The position numbers and the translations under genes are program-made. A model generated the notes under the pieces. It did not search any database. It had not been told where the DNA came from and worked only from the letters and a program-made list of their open reading frames with translations. Source: Brienomyrus brachyistius (Eukaryota; Chordata; Actinopteri; Osteoglossiformes; Mormyridae). Taken from it: 64,000 bases of DNA. The stretch spans positions 1-64,000 of the forward strand of contig NW_026043020.1 in assembly GCF_023856365.1 (NCBI RefSeq), written 5' to 3'. Of the stretch, positions 59,101 to 64,000 are shown piece by piece (positions within the stretch are counted from its first letter, which is position 1; each line of letters begins with the position of its first letter).

Positions 59101-62100
59101 TCTGATTCCTTGCATGTGATTCGCTCGTGGGAGTTTTACCCTCACAAAAATGTTCTGAGGGCAGAAGGAAAAATGATTGGTTCAGAGAGATAACCAATTA
59201 GATTGTAGAGGAGGTGGGTCTAAGGAACTAGAGGAGGCAGGAACAAGACATCTGATTGGTTGACCCCCCCCCCTCCTCTAGTTGCCTGTATCCACCACTT
59301 CTACAGTCTGATTGGTTATCTCTCTGAACCAATGAACCTTGTGCCCTCAGAACATTTTTGCGCAAGTAAAACTCCCATAAACATGTGGCTTATATCATGT
59401 TTAGAGACGGTTTTGTTTCTTCCTTCTTTACAGAACAGAACGCGGACTACTACAAAAGAGAGGTAAGCCTGAAAGAATTTAGAGTGAACCTATTTCAGCT
59501 GATGGGATGGTTGCCAAGAACAACCAAAGAGGGTGATTAAGTGGGCTCTTAAGAATGCTGTCATAAGAAAATTGCTTCGGAAGGATCTACATCTGTGTTG
59601 TCGTTTTCTTTTGTTGGCTCTCAGATATTGACAAATTCTGTTTAAAGGTACAACAGCATGGCTCTTATCAGGGCTTGGATGTGTACCATGCTGTGCCTTT
59701 TTTCTGACTCTTATATTCCCCGTGTGATTTTTCATGGCTCCCGACACCAGATTGAACACATCAGGAAATCCCTGGGCCGCTCGAGGGTCAAGTCCTCCAT
59801 CTGCCTGGAAAGGTTGGATAACAGCCTCCCCCACCTACCCCCCCCCAACACCTGTGATTCAGCCTCAGTCCCAGCATAGCTGGGGGACCACTGGTTCGAC
59901 ACCAGTCCACATTAGTCCCTAACTGGGGGATATCTCTGGGTATTCTGTATACTGTGCCTCTGATTGGTGGGGGGGGGGATCTATTTCATGTTAATTCTGA
60001 CAAAAATGCTGGGGACTGCTCTTTGTGAAAATCTAACCTCGTTATTTCGTTCTTTCGTCCATCTGCCCATCCATCTTTCACCATAAATCTCAGAGTCACA
60101 CATATCCTGGATTAATGATGCCTAACTAATATTGAAACCGGTTGACTATTAAACTGAATTGAACTGTATTTAACTGCAAATAATTACTTAATATTGATCA
60201 GAAGGTCGCCGGTTCAAGCCTGGCTTCAGCACACTTGTGGGTCCTTGAACAAGGCCCTTAACCCCCAGGTTCCTGGGAGCCTCTACGGGCAGCTGCCCTT
60301 TGCTACCAAGCTTTCTCTCACCTATGGAGAGCAAGATGGAGGAGATGAAAAGAGAATTTCCTTATAGGGTTCAATGACGTATAATCATTTCGTCACCATT
60401 TCGAGCTCCAGTTTGCTGGAATATGCCAGCATTGAACCTGAATATTTGATGACTTGCAAGGATTATAGAAAGTAGGACTAAAACTGGGAATGGCTGGTCT
60501 TCTGTGTTCAGCTTCCTTAAGTTCAGCGAGCAGTACCTGAACCATGACCCCATGATGCAAGGCTGCCCCCCCAGCAACCCCTGGATAACAGATGACACGG
60601 CACTCTGGACGCTGAATGCCGACATGTGAGTGTGCGTTACCGCGCCCCATCCTGCCTCTTCAGGGCCACACCCCCAGAGGTGACTGTCGTCTCTTCACTT
60701 CCACGCCTCCTGGTGCAGGGTGGAGACACCCACCAAGCTGCGGGTGGAACGATGGGGGTTCGGCTTCACGGAGCTCCTTAGGGACCCTCTGGGACGGTGC
60801 AAGTTCAGGGAGTACCTGGAGAAGGAGTTCAGTGTGTGAGCAGCATGTAGACCCCCCCGCCCAAGTAGATCAGCTTCATGGAGGCATCGTCAGCAAGTAA
60901 GAATCATATTCATTATTTGATCACTGCGGGCCTATTTGGGCAGTGTGTGACTCAGCAGATTGGGATTCATTGCAGGAGGTCATCAGCTCAAATCCCAGAG
61001 TCAGCTGAGTGACCTCACTATTGGGCCGTCGATCAGTTACTCCAGGGACTGACTGACCCTGCCCTCTCAAAAAAAAAAAAAAATAGGATCTAGCATCTGC
61101 TAAATTAATAATCATGATCCCTCTATGAAAGGCAATTCTCCTCCATATTGGCATCGTGATGAGCGCCTCCTGCAGGTAGCTGATGCATGCGCTGTTTCAT
61201 TCACAGTGGAGAACCTCTGTTTCTGGGAGGCCTGTGAGGACATCCGGCACGGCGAGAGCGCTACGATCCCGCAGAAGGTGGAAGAGGTCTACAAGTGAGT
61301 GCGACCTTGTGGCCCAGTGGGACAGTTTGCATCCCAGTTGAATTTAGAGCAGGCCCTGATGTGGCACTTGCTTACTCCCAGTGGGACTGCAAAGCTCAGG
61401 CTCATCACTTCCTTCCCCCCAGGCAGTTCCTGGCCCCGGGAGCCAGCAAGTGGGTAAACGTGGACAGCAAGACCATGGAGAAGACCCTGCAGGGCATGAA
61501 AAGCCCACATCGTTTTGTCCTGGATGACGCCCAGATGCACATCTATTTCCTGATGAAGAAGGTAGGAGCATTAACTGTGCACAGCCATGAAAGTGGATGA
61601 CAGCTTCATTAAAACGGGCTCTCGGCCTCTCCTCTCACCCTCAGGACTCCTACGCCCGCTATTTAAAGTCCGATCTCTACAAAAACATGCTGGCTAGAGC
61701 CATAGAACCACAAGAGACCAAAAAAAGGTAAAACTATTATCTTCTATAAAAGGGGTCTTTCTGTAATATATTCCATGTATTTTATATAAGGGGATAAGAC
61801 TCATATTGGTGTGGGATACACACAGGTTCTGTTTCTGGGGTTGTTAACGATTAATTCCAGGGATTTTTGGGCTTAGTGTGAACTGCTGGCTTCAGCTTAG
61901 CTTCGTCACTAAGACTACACAGAGTTCTGTAATGTTAATTGCTTTTGCGTCCCCTGTGATGCTCTCCAGTTTCTGTTTGTAATTCCACGGTAGTCAAGGA
62001 TTTTCCAACATGGCTGACTTAGAAAAGGCAGTGCCACAAGTGTTAGCGGAACGCTAACATGTTCTCCTTCCCATCATGCCCCAGTGTCTTTCCCTTTGTG

Positions 62101-62217
62101 AGACGCCAGCGGCACTCCAGCCGTAACCCTGCCCTTTTCGCCCAGGCCTTAGAGGACAACGGCAAGACCAAGTCCCTGGGGTCACCAGCAAGTCCCACAG
62201 CAGCCTGCTCTTCCTAA
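53105..62217 (+). CDS. rgs11: R7-family regulator of G-protein signalling, RGS11-like, about 16 exons
   Basis: Exons: 53105-53201, 53493-53543, 54705-54813, 55198-55250, 55361-55418, 55969-56045, 56380-56461, 58559 to about 58627, 59434-59462, 59751-59812, 60512-60625, 60719 to about 60833, 61207-61294, 61423-61561, 61645-61727, 62085-62217 (TAA). Order: DEP ([31 protein letters not shown]), R7 helical region ([15 protein letters not shown]), the GGL region ([21 protein letters not shown]) and the RGS box ([27 protein letters not shown]). R7 proteins pair with Gbeta5 and speed GTP hydrolysis by Galpha-i/o. The DALMK-like C-terminus is short, as in RGS11, not long as in RGS9-2. The first coding exon was not found. 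Exons 3-5 carry four one-base indels, and the exon joint before ENLCFW does not phase exactly. Confidence 0.9.
54932..55063. mobile_element. MITE copy in rgs11 intron
   Basis: Ends AGTATTTCTCAATCTGGTCC and GGACCGGATTGGGAAACACT are inverted; family of 45032-45199. Confidence 0.7.
55516..55740. mobile_element. MITE with Y-box-like subterminal repeats, copy 1
   Basis: Inverted ends GGGAGTTTTACTTACACAAA and TTTGTGTAAGAAAAACCTCCC-like sequence bound 225 bp. Inside, ATGATTGGTTCAGAGAGATA and, inverted, TATCTATCCGAACCAATCAT form long arms, with CAATCTGATTGG near the middle. Confidence 0.85.
56612..56780 (+). mobile_element. tRNA-like SINE fragment in rgs11 intron
   Basis: TGTTGGTTCAAATCCTGTGA (B box) and AGCAAGGGCCTTAACCTGCA identify the SINE family of 18638-18852, diverged. 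Confidence 0.6.
57027..57047 (+). repeat. Poly-G tract in rgs11 intron
   Basis: About 21 consecutive G, a strong candidate for replication stalling and for base-call error. A second run of 13 G lies near 57820. Confidence 0.95.
57540..57665 (-). mobile_element. tRNA-derived SINE, minus strand, in rgs11 intron
   Basis: The minus strand starts GGTGTGTGGCTGAGCGGGTT, a tRNA-like head, then GGTTTAAATCC as B box and a GGACCCCTGAGAG body. Related to 47700-47912. Confidence 0.65.
59129..59376. mobile_element. MITE with Y-box-like subterminal repeats, copy 2
   Basis: Inverted ends GGGAGTTTTACCCTCACAAA and TTTGCGCAAGTAAAACTCCC bound 248 bp. It shares the ATTGGTTCAGAGAGATAACC arms with copy 1. Confidence 0.85.
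60203..60370 (+). mobile_element. tRNA-like SINE in rgs11 intron
   Basis: GGTCGCCGGTTCAAGCCTGG (B box) and GAACAAGGCCCTTAACCCCC place it with the SINE at 18638-18852. Confidence 0.7.
60935..61085 (+). mobile_element. tRNA-derived SINE with oligo-A end in rgs11 intron
   Basis: AGCTCAAATCCCAGAGTCAG (B-box region), GACTGACTGACCCTGCCCTC and a CTCAAAAAAA tail match the copy at 46905-47065. Confidence 0.65.
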
Positions 62218-64000
62218 CACTGCCTCCTGGGGGGGGGATGCACTCTGAGCTCACTGCTGCCCCACAGAGGCTGTTTGGGGGCGGTGCTCTGCTGCTCTAT
62301 TTGACGCAGTCTTCCAGGATTTTTAACTTCGGATGTATTTTTATTATAGTGTCATGTTAAATAAGAACAGACTAAATTATGGTTTAGATCAGAAGTGAGA
62401 AAAGTCCTGTGTCTCTATATATAGGAAAAGTTTATTTCATTAGTAACAGACAAACCATAGTTGAGCCAAATATTGCCTTATTACTAAGTAATAAACATCT
62501 GCATACAACTTTCACTGAAACAATGGTTGTAATAGATAAATAGCCATTTAAAACTTGGCATTTAGCTCAGTGCTTATAATGTGGATTGTGTCCCATATTC
62601 CAGATCAAAACTGTGCAGTTTCGAACCTGCATCATGTCTGCTTCAGATTCCAGCAGCTTCTCTCATCCTTTGTTCATTTACTTCTTCAGCATTTCTCAAT
62701 AAATTAAGCAAGTTTTTAATTCACCTTTAGTGGAATTCTGTCACTTAAATACCAAAATAGAATAACACAGGTGTCGTACTTTTCAACCATTTTTCTTTTG
62801 GCTTATAAACGGCATGTGCTACTCTGAGATCACTGACCTGCTGGAGATGTGGTTCGGAACCGCAGGTGACCTCGAGTTCTTTTTTTTTTCCTCCGTGGAG
62901 GGAATCAAACAACAAAAGAGATTAGCCAGAGATCCACCCTGCACGGACTTGCTGGTATGATGGGAACGGGACCTAGATTTACTGGAAGCACAAAGAGAGC
63001 AAACTAAATTCTGCCCAACAGACAGGCGGAACAAATCGCTACAAAAGGTTTCAGTCACCTGTCTCCCCTGCCAGGACAGCACCTCCCTCCCACAGCGCAC
63101 CAACAATACATTATACTATTATACCGTGTCTTGGAAAAGTATTGGAATCCTACTTAGTGTTTTAAAAAGCAGCACATTTCTAAATTATCTATATCCCAGT
63201 CCCTGAAAGCTATAACTAAAGATTACTGAGGGTAAGATGAATCTCTGCTGCATCTCATAAGTTCATTAAAAATCGAAACTTCCTTTCTTTCAGAACTGAA
63301 TTTTCTGCCATGTTGGTCTTTAAAATTGTCCATTCGGCTCCAACAAGCTTTCGAACTCCAGTTTGAATGAAATATTGGGCTGCGAATGTGAAGTAGACAG
63401 GGTCATGGTGAGGAATGCGTCAGGAATATGGGGCGTGTCTGGAAGTCTGTGTCCATCACCAAAGCCTGTGATATTCATTATTGGCGGTTTGTTTATTGGC
63501 TGCTAAGGCTCACAATGGAAGCTCAATACTAAGTGTTTTGAATTACTGAAGTTTGCATGTTGACGGAGCCGGGATGGATGGATGGATGGATAGATAAATG
63601 TTTAATAATACATGCAGTACAAGTGTCAAACTAACTTTACCAGACAAGCCCATTAAAACGAGGCTCTCAGTTTCTCTTGAAATTCTTATGTAAAAAAAAA
63701 AAAAATAATAATAATAAACTACTTTGCATGTTACTTTTTAATAGATTTCCTTTTTAAAAAATTAAATCTGACTACGCAAATCCTTCAACTCCTACACTAC
63801 CCATCAAGGCAATCCTCAGGATTCCAGCAGCACAGAGTTAACTGATGTTCTGCGCGGTTCTTAAAAATGCATGAAACTCGCGAGATAAAAATAAAACAAC
63901 CGCAACAGAGAATACTGAAATTCCGTCTTCATATTACTGAAACATACAGGATTAAGAGACAACATGAAGTTGGGAAAGGGATTGGTGGGGGGGTGGGGGG
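62218..64000. other. rgs11 3' region and non-coding DNA to window end
   Basis: An AATAAA polyadenylation signal lies at 62698-62703, 481 bases past the rgs11 stop. Further right I see only simple repeats ((GGAT)n near 63570, an A-rich run near 63695) and no gene. Confidence 0.5.

Overview
The window looks like a teleost fish chromosome segment. It has GT-AG split genes, a fish-type innate immune receptor with V/J-like Ig domain and ITIM-like tail, a chemerin-like gene, U2AF2- and RGS11-type genes, and a very high density of fish-style LINEs, tRNA-derived SINEs, MITEs and endogenous retrovirus (ERV) pieces. I cannot fix the species; the repeat families would suit a basal teleost, but that is an impression only.

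Layout. 1-4130: minus-strand ERV with 5' LTR, primer binding site, gag, protease and reverse transcriptase, running off the left edge. It carries several inactivating lesions and an extra domain between protease and RT that looks like a 2H phosphoesterase. 4200-4520: hAT transposase remnant. 5096-6927: NITR-like immune receptor on the plus strand, with a 57-bp tandem duplication of its J-like segment and a stop codon in the first copy. 7000-29700: transposon-rich DNA with LINE fragments on both strands, a SINE with a perfect 12-bp target duplication, a candidate solo LTR inside a LINE, a gag fragment split by a LINE, a hAT MITE with perfect 8-bp target duplication, and a 46-bp minisatellite. 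29809-31801: four-exon chemerin-like (rarres2-like) gene.

31880-35960: further repeats, including a second copy of a proline-rich retroelement tail. 35967-42155: about 6.2 kb of a 29-bp satellite in two opposed arms meeting at an 8-nt centre near 39545. It abuts, and probably sits in the last intron of, the minus-strand U2AF2 gene (ten coding exons, 42282-50997). The U2AF2 terminal exon, which encodes the end of the UHM domain, was not found. A tRNA-Asp(GTC) gene lies at 51557-51628, and an RGS11-type gene runs on the plus strand from 53105 to 62217, divergently from U2AF2. Four consecutive one-base indels in three neighbouring rgs11 exons, each at a G or C run, look more like assembly errors than gene decay.

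The host genes share no pathway: U2AF2 acts in splicing, RGS11 in G-protein signalling, and the NITR-like and chemerin-like genes in immunity. The most unusual structures are the inverted satellite, whose every unit holds a CCAAT/Y-box sequence and whose ends resemble a local MITE family, and the 2H-like domain in the ERV polyprotein.
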